Origin: CAHJXG01 sp965277495
GTDB taxonomy: Bacteria > Pseudomonadota > Alphaproteobacteria > Acetobacterales > Acetobacteraceae
Assembly (NCBI GenBank): GCA_965277495.1
Contig: OZ255824.1
Coordinates: 3,162,001-3,226,000 of the forward strand
Length of the DNA: 64,000 nt
Direction: 5' to 3'
The first letter of the stretch is position 1; the number at the start of each line of letters is the position of its first letter. The notes under the pieces were generated by a model. The model was not told the DNA's origin. It saw nothing but the letters and a program-made list of their open reading frames with translations, and did not search any database. Made by a program: the position numbers and the translations under genes. Of the stretch, positions 1-8,437 are shown piece by piece.

Positions 1-2294
1 CAGTCCAGGCCCCTTTGCAGGAAGTCGGCTGGCTGCACCAAGGTCGAGAACACGACGATGCCCTCCTCCTGGAGCAGGCCGGCTATTTCAAAGATCGTGG
101 CGCGGGGGTCCGGCGTGTGCTCCAGCACCTCGAAGCAGGTGATGAGCGGAAACAGCCGGTGCGGCGGTATGTCGCAGGCAGGATTGAACGGATCGTATAC
201 CTCGGCCGCCATGCCATGCCGGCTGCTCAGCAATGCCGCCAACGCGCCGTCGCCGCCGCCGTAGTCCAGCATCGGAAGGCCGCGGCAGGCCTCGCCGAAC
301 AGGGTTCCGATCAGCAGGGCCGATGCAGCCGGGCGATCTTCGGCATAGTCCGGGTCCACATCGGCGTAACCCTCGTTATAAATCTGGAGCCGGAAATCCT
401 CCCGGTCCCAAGCGTCGAAATCGCCGGTAAACACCAGCTCGCAGGCCGGGCAGCGATGATAGGTGACGCGACGGCCGGATTGCGGCAGGGCGGCCCGGCG
501 CCGATCCTCGCAGCACTTGTTGAAATCGACGGCGCCCAAGGCCGGAGAAGCAGTGCCGCAAGCCTTGCATTCACGCGGAAGTGCCACAGCAGGCTGGGAT
601 GCGCGGGCGGACGGGCGCGAGATGGGCTGGCACGCGAGCGCGGCCAAATCTTCCCGGACCTGCGCGATCGCGCCGCTCCAGTCGTTCGGACGCGCTTGCC
701 GGACGATGCGCATGCTCGGATACCATGGGCTATCCTCCCGACCATGCAACCAGCGCCAGCAGCCGCGGAACCGGGACAACAGCCAGACTGGCTTGCCCAT
801 TGTAGCCGCCAAATGGGCGACGGCAGTATCGACCGAGACGATGAGATCGAGCCCGGCCACCCGCGCGGCCGTGTCGGCAAAATCCTGCACTCCGTCCATC
901 AGGTCTATCGCGCCGAGTTCCGCCGGCAGCGCCACTCCCGCCTCCCGCCGTTGCAGGCTGTAGAACTGCACCCCGGGCGTGCCGGCGAGACCAGCCAGAT
1001 CCGCCAGTTGCAACGACCGCTGCCGGTTGTCGGCAAAGCTGTTGCTGCCTGCCCAGATCAGGCCGACGCGCAAACCCTGGGCCGCATCATCCCACGGCGC
1101 GAAGTCGTCGGCGTAGGGCAGGGCCAGCGGGATGGTGTCGAGCGTCGTGCCAAGCAGGCGCGGCAGGCTCAGCAACGGGCAGACCACGTCGAACGGCGGC
1201 AGTGGGCCGCCAATGGCCACAACCTGGTCCACGCCGGGCACCGCACGCAGCAGCCGGGCCAAAGGCGCCTGGACCGCCAATACGACTCGTCCAGCCAAAG
1301 CCGCGACCAACGGCGCATAACGAACGAACTGCAGCGTATCGCCGAGGCCCTGTTCGGCGTGCAGCAGGATCGTGCGCCCGGCGATGTCCTCGCCCGTCCA
1401 TCGCAGCCCGCTGGATAGCCAAGCCGGGTTGCCCTTCAACAGCAACCGCCATTCGTAAAGGTCCCAAGCCTCCGCCGTCAGTTGGCCCATGGCAAGGCGG
1501 GTCACAGACAGATTGTGCCGCGCCACCGCACTGTCCGGCGATGCAGCGATGGCCTGCTGCCCGGCGGCCACGGCGTCGTCAAACCGCTCCAGCCCCTCGA
1601 ACGCGATGGCCCGGTTCACCAGTGCCTCGAACCAGTCCGGCCGAAGCTCCAGCGCGTGCTCGGCCATCACCAATGCCTCGTGGTAATGGCCGAGCGCTAT
1701 CAGCACGGCGCTCAATGTGACGGCATGGGTGTGGCTGGGCGCCAGCCTGAACGCTTCGAGGCTGTGCGCCATCGCCCGCTCGATGTCGCCGCTGTCGAAT
1801 AGGAGGTTGCCGACGCTGGCATGCACCGCGGCATCGCCAGGCGTCAGGTCCAGCGCCATCAGCAACGCCCCAATCGCAGGCCCCGTCTGCCCGAACGCCA
1901 GGAGTGCCCGGCCATTCAGCACTAGCAGGCGCGCATCGCCGGGATGGCGCTGGCACGCGCCGGCCAGCAGGAGAACCGCATCCGATTGCCGCCCGGCGTT
2001 CAGCAAAGCGTGGGCGAGTGCCACCGCGCTGTCCGCCTGCTCCGGACGCAGCCGCGTTGCGCGGTCCCAGGCGACAATGGCCTCCGCCGGGCGTCCAGCC
2101 GCAGCCAGCGCCACGCCAAGGTTATGGAACGCGTCCGCGTGGCTCGGGGCGAGCCGGACCGCAGCCGAATAGGCTGATATCGCGGGATCGAGCCGTCCGG
2201 CCTGGTGGTGCGCCAAGCCGCGCTGAAATTGCGTCTGCGCCGTGGCCGGGGGGCCAGGATGGGCACGGTGGGGCTGTTTGCGGCGGGCCTGCAT
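1..2294 (-). CDS. TPR / GT9-like / SAM-methyltransferase fusion protein (3' end off window)
   Basis: The frame runs from the ATG at 2294 to the window edge without a stop, so at least 764 residues are visible. Residues about 20-260 are tetratricopeptide repeats (A/G/F-x-A pattern, 34-residue period). Residues about 290-540 resemble the heptosyltransferase (GT9)-like domain that often follows TPRs (GDTLQFVRYAPL, then GLIWAGS and DLIVSVDTAVAHLAATMGKP). A putative zinc ribbon follows (CKACG about 573, CPAC about 613). The end is a class I SAM methyltransferase (LDYGGGDGALAAL about 674, FEVLEHTPDP about 721). Proteins of this kind usually modify surface glycans or flagellin; the substrate here is unknown. 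No partner gene is visible downstream because the gene is cut by the edge. Confidence 0.8.
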   Translation of the reverse strand, partial: MQARRKQPHRAHPGPPATAQTQFQRGLAHHQAGRLDPAISAYSAAVRLAPSHADAFHNLGVALAAAGRPAEAIVAWDRATRLRPEQADSAVALAHALLNAGRQSDAVLLLAGACQRHPGDARLLVLNGRALLAFGQTGPAIGALLMALDLTPGDAAVHASVGNLLFDSGDIERAMAHSLEAFRLAPSHTHAVTLSAVLIALGHYHEALVMAEHALELRPDWFEALVNRAIAFEGLERFDDAVAAGQQAIAASPDSAVARHNLSVTRLAMGQLTAEAWDLYEWRLLLKGNPAWLSSGLRWTGEDIAGRTILLHAEQGLGDTLQFVRYAPLVAALAGRVVLAVQAPLARLLRAVPGVDQVVAIGGPLPPFDVVCPLLSLPRLLGTTLDTIPLALPYADDFAPWDDAAQGLRVGLIWAGSNSFADNRQRSLQLADLAGLAGTPGVQFYSLQRREAGVALPAELGAIDLMDGVQDFADTAARVAGLDLIVSVDTAVAHLAATMGKPVWLLSRFRGCWRWLHGREDSPWYPSMRIVRQARPNDWSGAIAQVREDLAALACQPISRPSARASQPAVALPRECKACGTASPALGAVDFNKCCEDRRRAALPQSGRRVTYHRCPACELVFTGDFDAWDREDFRLQIYNEGYADVDPDYAEDRPAASALLIGTLFGEACRGLPMLDYGGGDGALAALLSSRHGMAAEVYDPFNPACDIPPHRLFPLITCFEVLEHTPDPRATIFEIAGLLQEEGIVVFSTLVQPADFLQRGLD

Positions 2295-2354
2295 CGTCGT
2301 CTCCGTCTACTGCCGGGGCAGTTTGGCAGACGAAGATGAAGAAACTGCGAATTG

Positions 2355-3125
2355 CTAATCGGCCGTCCAGCCTCCGTCGACCACCAGGGACGTTCCGGTC
2401 ATCAGCGCCGCCGCATCCGAGGCCAGGAACACGACCGCGCCCATCAGGTCCTGCACCTGGCCCAACCGCCCGAGCTTGATGCGGGTCAGCACGTCCGCCC
2501 GGAACGCAGCGTCCTCGAAGAACGGCCGGGTCAACGGCGTTTCAATGAACGTCGGGCATATGGAGTTCACCCGGATGCCGTGCGGGGCGAGGTCGATCGC
2601 CATGGCCTTGGTCAGGCCCTCGACCGCAAATTTGCTGGCGCAGTAAACCGTGCGCCGTGCGCCGCCGACATGGCCCATTTGCGACGACATATGGATAATA
2701 ACGCCGCCGCGCCCGGCCTGGACCTGCTCCCGCGCCACGGCCTGCGCCACGAAAAACGCCGCCCGCAGGTTGAGGTCCATGATCGCGTCATAGTCCTCGA
2801 CCGTCACGTCCAGGAACCCGGCCGGACGGTTGGTGCCGGCGTTGTTCACCAATATGTCGACCGGCCCGCACTCCGCGATGGCCGCGGCGGCGCCAACGGG
2901 GTCGCGCACGTCCATCACCCGGGCCTCCGCGCTGCCGCCATCAGCACGGATCGCGGCCGCTACCTCCTTGATCTCGGCCGCGGTCCGCGCGGCGACCAGC
3001 ACGTGCGCGCCGGCTTGGCCCAGCGCCGCCGCACAGGCCACGCCCAGCCCACGGCCGCCGCCCGTCACCAAGGCCCGCTTGCCGTCCAGCCGGAACGACG
3101 GCGTGCGCGGCAACTCCATGGTCAT
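2355..3125 (-). CDS. SDR-family NAD(P)-dependent oxidoreductase
   Basis: A 256-residue short-chain dehydrogenase. It has the cofactor motif TGGGRGLG near residue 18, the NNAG motif near 95, a catalytic Ser in HMSSQMG and the YCASK Tyr/Lys pair, and it ends in VDGGWTAD, typical of the FabG-like classical SDRs. The start is the ATG at 3125, which overlaps the TGA of the upstream HisD-like gene (ATGA), so the two are translationally coupled. The pairing suggests successive oxidation of a diol or hydroxy acid. The substrate cannot be read from sequence. Confidence 0.85.
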   Translation of the reverse strand: MTMELPRTPSFRLDGKRALVTGGGRGLGVACAAALGQAGAHVLVAARTAAEIKEVAAAIRADGGSAEARVMDVRDPVGAAAAIAECGPVDILVNNAGTNRPAGFLDVTVEDYDAIMDLNLRAAFFVAQAVAREQVQAGRGGVIIHMSSQMGHVGGARRTVYCASKFAVEGLTKAMAIDLAPHGIRVNSICPTFIETPLTRPFFEDAAFRADVLTRIKLGRLGQVQDLMGAVVFLASDAAALMTGTSLVVDGGWTAD

Positions 3126-4429
3126 TCGGCCGCCGCCCCATACGGCACGTTGCCGCCGCCATAGCGCCGCACGCGGATGTTGGCCTGCTCGCCGTGCCCC
3201 ACAAACCCCTCCAATGCGCACAGCCGCGACGTGTAGCGCCCCACCATGGCCGAGGCCTCGTCCGTCAGCACGCGTTGATAGGTGCATGTTTTCAGGAACT
3301 TGCCGACCCATAGCCCGCCAGTGTAGCGCGCGGCGCGCTTGGTCGGCAGCGTGTGGTTGGTGCCGATCGCCTTGTCGCCAAACGCCACGTTGGTGCGCGG
3401 TCCCAGGAACAGCGCGCCGTAGTTGGTCATGTTGGCCAGGAAATAATCCGGGTCGCGCGTCATCACCTGCACGTGCTCCGACGCGATGCGGTCGGCGACC
3501 TGCACCATCTCCGCGTCGTCCTCGACCACGATGACGGCCCCGTGCGTCTCCCAGGCTTGGCGGGCGATGGCGGCGGTGGGCAGGATCTGCAACAGCCGCT
3601 CGACCTCGGCCATGGTGCCGCGCGCCAGCCGTTCGGATGTCGTCAGCAGGATGGCCGGGCTGTCGGGGCCATGCTCGGCCTGGCCCAGCAGGTCCGTCGC
3701 GCACAGCTCGCCGTCCACGCTGTCGTCGGCGATCACCAACGTTTCGGTCGGCCCGGCGAACAGGTCGATCCCCACGCGCCCGAACAACTGCCGCTTCGCC
3801 TCGGCCACATAGGCGTTGCCGGGGCCGACCAGCATGTCGACGGGCGCGATCGTCTCGGTGCCCAGCGCCATCGCCGCGACGGCCTGAATGCCGCCCAGGC
3901 AGAAAATCTCGTCCGCGCCCGCCATATGCTGCGCCGCCACGATCGCCGGCGCCGGCTTGCCGTGGTAGGGCGGGGCGCAGGTGATGACGCGCTTCACCCC
4001 CGCGACCTTGGCGGTGATGACCGACATATGCGCCGACGCCAGCAACGGATACTTGCCGCCGGGCACGTAGCAGCCGGCGGCGCCGACGGGAATGTTCTTA
4101 TGGCCCAGCACCACGCCCGGCAGCGTCTCGACCTCGATGTCGCGCAACGCATCCCGTTGATGCCTAGCGAAGCCGCGCACCTGGTCCTGCGCGAACCGGA
4201 TGTCCTCAAGGTCGCGCTTGGTGAGTTGCGACAGGCAGCCCTCGACTTCCGCGTCCGTCAGGCGATAATCCTCGCGGTCCCACTTGTCGAACTTGACCGA
4301 GAGCTCGCGCACCGCCGCGTCGCCACGGTCGGCAATGTCGGCCAGGATGCCTTCGACGGCCTGGCGGACTGCGCGGTCCGCCTCGACCAAGGTCGCGGTT
4401 TCCGCGCCGCGCTTCAGCCAGTTTTCCAT
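3122..4429 (-). CDS. Histidinol-dehydrogenase-family oxidoreductase (HisD/HpsN-like)
   Basis: A 435-residue protein of the HisD fold: NIPVGAAGCYVPGGKYPL near residue 110, LVGPGNAYVAEAKRQLFG, FAGPTETLVIADD, QAEHGPDSPAILLT, ASEHVQVM and TNHTLPT. These carry the zinc-binding and catalytic Glu/His residues of the family. It stands apart from any his operon and is coupled to an SDR. That arrangement fits the catabolic HisD paralogues, of which sulfopropanediol dehydrogenase HpsN is the best known, better than histidine biosynthesis. NAD-dependent oxidation of an alcohol to an acid is the expected chemistry; the actual substrate is an inference only. Confidence 0.8.
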   Translation of the reverse strand: MENWLKRGAETATLVEADRAVRQAVEGILADIADRGDAAVRELSVKFDKWDREDYRLTDAEVEGCLSQLTKRDLEDIRFAQDQVRGFARHQRDALRDIEVETLPGVVLGHKNIPVGAAGCYVPGGKYPLLASAHMSVITAKVAGVKRVITCAPPYHGKPAPAIVAAQHMAGADEIFCLGGIQAVAAMALGTETIAPVDMLVGPGNAYVAEAKRQLFGRVGIDLFAGPTETLVIADDSVDGELCATDLLGQAEHGPDSPAILLTTSERLARGTMAEVERLLQILPTAAIARQAWETHGAVIVVEDDAEMVQVADRIASEHVQVMTRDPDYFLANMTNYGALFLGPRTNVAFGDKAIGTNHTLPTKRAARYTGGLWVGKFLKTCTYQRVLTDEASAMVGRYTSRLCALEGFVGHGEQANIRVRRYGGGNVPYGAAAE

Positions 4430-4518
4430 TTCCGCTCGCCTGACAGGTTGCTCCCGATACCATTAGACTACGCGCCACCGGCCGAGTGAAGCCGGGCGTC
4501 AGTGCAGGGGGACGGCGG

Positions 4519-6186
4519 ATGGACGGATTTGCCACGCATGAGGTGCTGAACCAGCCCGGCGCGCTTGAGGGCTACAACGCCTATCGCGGCGACCAGGCGC
4601 TGGTCGAGGCCACGCGCGTTTTCGGCGCCGAGTGGGCGGACGATGCGCTGGGCCACGCCGGCGGGCTGGTGGGCAGCGCGCATGTGCAGCAGCTCGCGCG
4701 GCAGGCGAACCGGCATCTGCCGGAGCTGCGCACCCATGACCGTTTCGGCCGCCGTGTCGATGTCGTGGAGTTCCACCCCGCCTATCACGAGCTGATGGGC
4801 CTGATCTACGGCTGCGGCACCCACTCTTTCGCCTGGACCCATGACCGGCGCGGCGCGCACGTGGCCCGGGGCGTGCTGAGCTACTTATGGAACCAGGGCG
4901 AGAACGGGGTTTGCTGCCCGATGGGCATGACCTTCGCCTCGATGCCGGCCCTGCGGCACGACACAGCGCTGCTGGCGGAGTGGGGGCCGTCGATCAACAG
5001 CACGGCCTACGATCCCCGGCCCGTTTATGCGAAGGAAAAGGCCGGCGCGACCGTCGGCATGGCGATGACGGAGAAACAGGGCGGTTCGGACCTGCGCGCC
5101 ACCATCACCACGGCGCGGCCTGCCTCCGTGCGTCGCGGATCGGGCGCGCCGTATGTGCTTACTGGGCACAAGTGGTTCTTCTCGGTGCCGATGAGCGACC
5201 TGTTCCTCACGCTGGCGCAGACCGAGACGGGCCTTTCGTGCTTCCTGGCGACCGGCTGGCTGCCGGACGGCTCGCGCAACCGGCTCAAGCTGCAGCGGCT
5301 GAAGGACAAGTGCGGCAACAAGTCGAATGCGAGCTCCGAGGTCGAGTTCCACGACCTGCAGGCGGTGCTGCTGGGCGACGAGGGCCGCGGCATCCGCACC
5401 ATCATCGAGATGGCGCACGCGACCCGGCTGGACTTCGCCATCGGCTCGGCAGGCCTGATGCGGCAGGCGTTGAGCCAGGCGGTGCACCACACGTCGAACC
5501 GCCGGGCGTTCCAGCGCAGCTTGGTGGACCTGCCGCTGATGCGCAACGTGGTGGCCGATTTGGCGGTCGAGAGCGAGGCGATGATGTGGATGTCGATGCG
5601 GCTCGCCTATGCGCTGGACCGGGCCGGGGCGGACCGGGGGGAGGCGCTGCTGTCGCGTATTTGCACGCCGGTCGCCAAGTACTGGGCCTGCAAGCGTGCG
5701 CCGGGCTTTGTGGCGGAGGCGCTGGAATGCCATGGGGGGAACGGGTTTATCGCGGACCACCTGATGGAAAGGCTGTATCGCGAGGCGCCGCTGAACGGGA
5801 TTTGGGAGGGGACGGGGAACGTCATCTGCCTCGATGTGCTGCGGGCGATGCAGCGGGAGCCGGAGAGCGTTGGAATATTCCTGGATGAAGTTCGTGCGGC
5901 GCAGGGGGGCGATGGACGGTTGGATGCTTATGCGGAGAAGCTGGCCGACCGGCTGGCGAACCCGGCGGGGCTGGAGCCTGTGGCGCGGCGCATTGCCGAG
6001 ATGATGGCGGCGGCGCTGCAGGGGAGCTTGCTGGTGCGGTATGCGCACCCGGCGATGGTGAATGCCTTTTGCGCGACGAGGCTGGATGGCGACTGGGGGC
6101 ACGCCTATGGCACATTGCCGCAGAGTTTAGCCTCGCAGGCGATTGTGGAGCGTGCGCGGATTGGGGATGACCAAGTCGAAATCTGA
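4519..6186 (+). CDS. aidB: Acyl-CoA dehydrogenase, AidB/isovaleryl type
   Basis: A 555-residue flavoprotein close in length to E. coli AidB (about 541). Visible features are the EKQGGSDLRA loop (flavin/substrate), GHKWFFSVPMSDLFLTLAQT, the LKDKCGNKSNASSEVEF segment typical of AidB, and ALECHGGNGFIADHLMERLYREAPLNGIWEGTGNV towards the C terminus. AidB proteins bind FAD and DNA and are induced by alkylation in enterics; their true substrate is unsettled. The ATG at 4519 is preceded by an AGGGGGA element, whereas the upstream GTG at 4486 has none and adds unconserved residues. The gene is monocistronic and divergent from the HisD-like gene. Confidence 0.85.
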   Translation: MDGFATHEVLNQPGALEGYNAYRGDQALVEATRVFGAEWADDALGHAGGLVGSAHVQQLARQANRHLPELRTHDRFGRRVDVVEFHPAYHELMGLIYGCGTHSFAWTHDRRGAHVARGVLSYLWNQGENGVCCPMGMTFASMPALRHDTALLAEWGPSINSTAYDPRPVYAKEKAGATVGMAMTEKQGGSDLRATITTARPASVRRGSGAPYVLTGHKWFFSVPMSDLFLTLAQTETGLSCFLATGWLPDGSRNRLKLQRLKDKCGNKSNASSEVEFHDLQAVLLGDEGRGIRTIIEMAHATRLDFAIGSAGLMRQALSQAVHHTSNRRAFQRSLVDLPLMRNVVADLAVESEAMMWMSMRLAYALDRAGADRGEALLSRICTPVAKYWACKRAPGFVAEALECHGGNGFIADHLMERLYREAPLNGIWEGTGNVICLDVLRAMQREPESVGIFLDEVRAAQGGDGRLDAYAEKLADRLANPAGLEPVARRIAEMMAAALQGSLLVRYAHPAMVNAFCATRLDGDWGHAYGTLPQSLASQAIVERARIGDDQVEI

Positions 6187-6599
6187 TCGAGAACCGCCGC
6201 TTTTTGCAAGGAGGTGACCTTGCGTCGTAGCGACATTTTGACCTGGGTTTGCGCAAACCCCGGTCGTTCTGCCGATTTTTGTCATTGCCCCGGAGCAGAC
6301 GTTCGGCACGAAATCATGAGCGGTGAGATTGGTGGATTGCGGACCATCCGGTTTCGCCGAGCTGTCGCAATTAGCGGACAGCACGTTCGCGCGGCGCACC
6401 ACCCTGGCAAGAAAGTGGGCAGCCGCACACGGACGTTATCTAAATGAGAGGCGTGCTCGCATGGGACGGGTAGGAACGCCAACGCGCCGGCGCTCGGCCC
6501 GGGGGGTGAGGCGCCGGCTTCAGCTGACAAGATTCATAGTCACAGAAGCGGCACTAGTGGCGTATAAGCGGCCCGCCGGCGAGTTGCCGGTTCGTGCTG
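6187..6599. other. Intergenic stretch upstream of the AlbA_2 gene
   Basis: About 410 bp without a convincing gene. It contains one long palindrome (listed separately) and is less strongly GC-biased at third positions than its flanks. Short open frames here lack ribosome-binding sites and recognisable domains. It probably marks the left border of the unusual segment carrying the AlbA_2 gene. Confidence 0.5.
6240..6265. repeat. 26-bp near-perfect palindrome
   Basis: GACCTGGGTTTGC is followed directly by GCAAACCCCGGTC. The two 13-base arms pair except for one T/C position, with no loop. It lies 54 bp after the acyl-CoA dehydrogenase stop and 11 bp before a short T run (6276-6280). It could be a transcription terminator for aidB, an operator, or an end of a mobile segment. 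The absence of a loop and the delayed T run make a classical terminator less likely. Confidence 0.6.
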
Positions 6600-8006
6600 A
6601 TGAAGGCATCCAGTTTGGACGAAGGTGAAGCCAAGCGACTGATCGGGGCTCCAAGCGAGAGCCTGTCCCTCGAGCTGAAAGCGTGGCTCAATCTCGAAAA
6701 TCCGGAGCATAAAGCGAAGCTCGTTCGGGCGTTCCTGGCCCTGCGGAATTACAATGGAGGCTACGTCGTCATCGGCTTCGATGACAGAACGGGCGACCCA
6801 TCGCCGGATCCGCCCAATGACACGCGCACCGTCTACCACGTCGACGACCTTCAGCGCCTTGTCACCGGGTATGCGTCCGAGCTGTTCGGCATTGACGCGG
6901 AATACCCGGAGCGAAATGGTGTGGCGTACCCGGTCGTAAAAATTCCGGCCGGGGTGCGAGTTCCGGTCGCGGTTAAGAAGGACATCCAGAACAGTGGGGG
7001 TAAGCCGATCGTCCGACGAGGCGAGGTGCCGTTCCGTACATTGCGCGCCAACAACACCGTCTCGTCAGCGCCAGCGGCCCCGGAAGACTGGCGAGAGATC
7101 GTGGAGATCTGCTTTGCCAATCGAGAATCTGATCTTGCCGGTTTCGTCCGTCGGCATCTTCTAAGCAGCGAATTGCCGGGCGTCCTGGCTGAGCTGGGCG
7201 CAGTCGCTGGGAAACCGCCGCCACCAAGCCTTGAAGAGAATTGCCGAGCGTTTGCGGACAAGTGCCGGAGTGGGGCGGCTGAGGAGGAAGTGAGACGGAG
7301 CATGCCTCTTCTCCCGTCAAGCTTCGGATCGATTGAGGTCGCGGCGGTGCTCAACCCTCCGGCCACGAGTTACGAGGCCGACACTCAATTCCTGCTCCGG
7401 CTCATTATGGCGAAGCCACAATATGACCACGGCCTTTGGCTCGACACGCGGAGCTTTCAGGAATTGGAAGACCATCCGATCCCGGATCGGGAAGGCTGGC
7501 AAACGCTGGTGGACTTTACCAACTTTCAGCTCCGCGAATTTGCTCGCCTCGATAAGACGGGCCGGTTCTATGTCAAGCGACCGCTCACGGAAGACACCAC
7601 AAGTGGCCGCCGCGGCGCGCAGCCGGGGAAGATTCTCGGTATCGAACCGACAATCGCTCACGTTGCCGAGGCTATGGCAGTCGTCTTGTCCTTTTCGAAG
7701 TCGCTGTCCGGTGATCAAGAAGCAGGGCGAATCGGGTTCCTCATCAGACTAACCGGTCTGAAGGGACGGCGGCTTGTTGCATTGTCGGGCATTGCTGCCC
7801 AACTGATCGCGTTCGAGAACAAATCAGTCGAAGACGAATACGACGCATACGTCGAGGTGCCGATCGCGACGGTTGCGCCCGCCCTTGGCCCGTTCGCTGC
7901 AAAATTGATTAAGCCGCTGTTCGCACTCTTTAACGGCTATTCCATGGATGGCGTTGAGATTGAGCGGCGTGTGGCGGCCTACATCAACCGCCAATCTCGA
8001 TTGTGA
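6600..8006 (+). CDS. AlbA_2 (Schlafen-type) putative DNA/RNA-binding protein
   Basis: A 468-residue protein with an N-terminal AlbA_2-like region: ESLSLELKAWLNLENP near residue 19, then LVRAFLALRNYNGGYVVIGFDD. This matches the family pattern of E-x-L-E-x-K and an N-x-x-GG-x-hhhG-h-DD core. Residues about 130-160 carry the R-x-G-x-x-F/R-x-L type segment (VRRGEVPFRTLRANN). The C-terminal 300 residues are unrecognised. AlbA_2 domains occur in Schlafen-like and transcription-regulator proteins, several in phage defence or mobile DNA. Codon use is visibly less GC3-biased than the neighbours, suggesting transfer. The start is ATG 6600 or GTG 6594; neither has a clear Shine-Dalgarno. Confidence 0.6.
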   Translation: MKASSLDEGEAKRLIGAPSESLSLELKAWLNLENPEHKAKLVRAFLALRNYNGGYVVIGFDDRTGDPSPDPPNDTRTVYHVDDLQRLVTGYASELFGIDAEYPERNGVAYPVVKIPAGVRVPVAVKKDIQNSGGKPIVRRGEVPFRTLRANNTVSSAPAAPEDWREIVEICFANRESDLAGFVRRHLLSSELPGVLAELGAVAGKPPPPSLEENCRAFADKCRSGAAEEEVRRSMPLLPSSFGSIEVAAVLNPPATSYEADTQFLLRLIMAKPQYDHGLWLDTRSFQELEDHPIPDREGWQTLVDFTNFQLREFARLDKTGRFYVKRPLTEDTTSGRRGAQPGKILGIEPTIAHVAEAMAVVLSFSKSLSGDQEAGRIGFLIRLTGLKGRRLVALSGIAAQLIAFENKSVEDEYDAYVEVPIATVAPALGPFAAKLIKPLFALFNGYSMDGVEIERRVAAYINRQSRL

Positions 8007-8437
8007 GGAAAAGCAACACGACGGTCGGCGTGAGCGGCGCCACAATGACGCGGCGCGGTCTTCTAGCTGACGCTAAAGGCCGTGATCCTCGTCGGCGCAG
8101 TGCGGGTAACGATAGGCGCGCTGGCTGTCATTTTGATCGCCTCTTGCCATCAACGTAAATAAGTCATGTGGGCCCGAGTCTCGCTTGCCATGTCCGCTTT
8201 TGGGGTTTCCCCCGTCCCGAGATGACGACCGACACGGGGTCGATTGCTGCCGAAGCACCAGTCCATGGCAACGTCCGCATCGGTCCATCGTGCTCCCGAC
8301 TGCGGACCGGTTGCTCCCGGCCAACACCAGCCCTTCTCCTGCCTGACTTCCATAGAGACACGGTTGTGCAACCTGCAACAAAAAGCAGTCACGACAAAGC
8401 CGTGACTGCTCTATCTCTCGACCTATAAACAGAGTTT
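8007..8437. other. Intergenic stretch between AlbA_2 gene and formate dehydrogenase
   Basis: About 430 bp. The only supported element is the terminator at 8380-8411, which serves the minus-strand formate dehydrogenase operon. Open frames on both strands here have no domain signature and unconvincing composition, so none is called. Confidence 0.5.
8380..8411 (-). terminator. Rho-independent terminator of the formate dehydrogenase operon
   Basis: Read on the minus strand, a perfect 10-bp stem AGCAGTCACG / CGTGACTGCT encloses a 7-base loop and is followed directly by TTTTTG. It lies 27 bp beyond the stop of the alpha-subunit gene. A perfect stem plus U-tract is the classical intrinsic terminator structure. 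Confidence 0.9.

Noticed and set aside
15..1418. Plus-strand frame opposite the TPR/methyltransferase gene
   Set aside because: The minus-strand frame has clear TPRs and methyltransferase motifs; the plus frame has none.
3126..3704. An N-terminal extension of the SDR frame through the HisD-like gene
   Set aside because: The conserved SDR begins at ATG 3125, exactly at the ATGA junction; the extension is a shadow of the HisD-like coding sequence.
4885..6102. Long minus-strand frame opposite the acyl-CoA dehydrogenase
   Set aside because: Composition is that of an antisense shadow (Arg/His/Pro-rich) and the plus strand encodes a complete, motif-rich enzyme.
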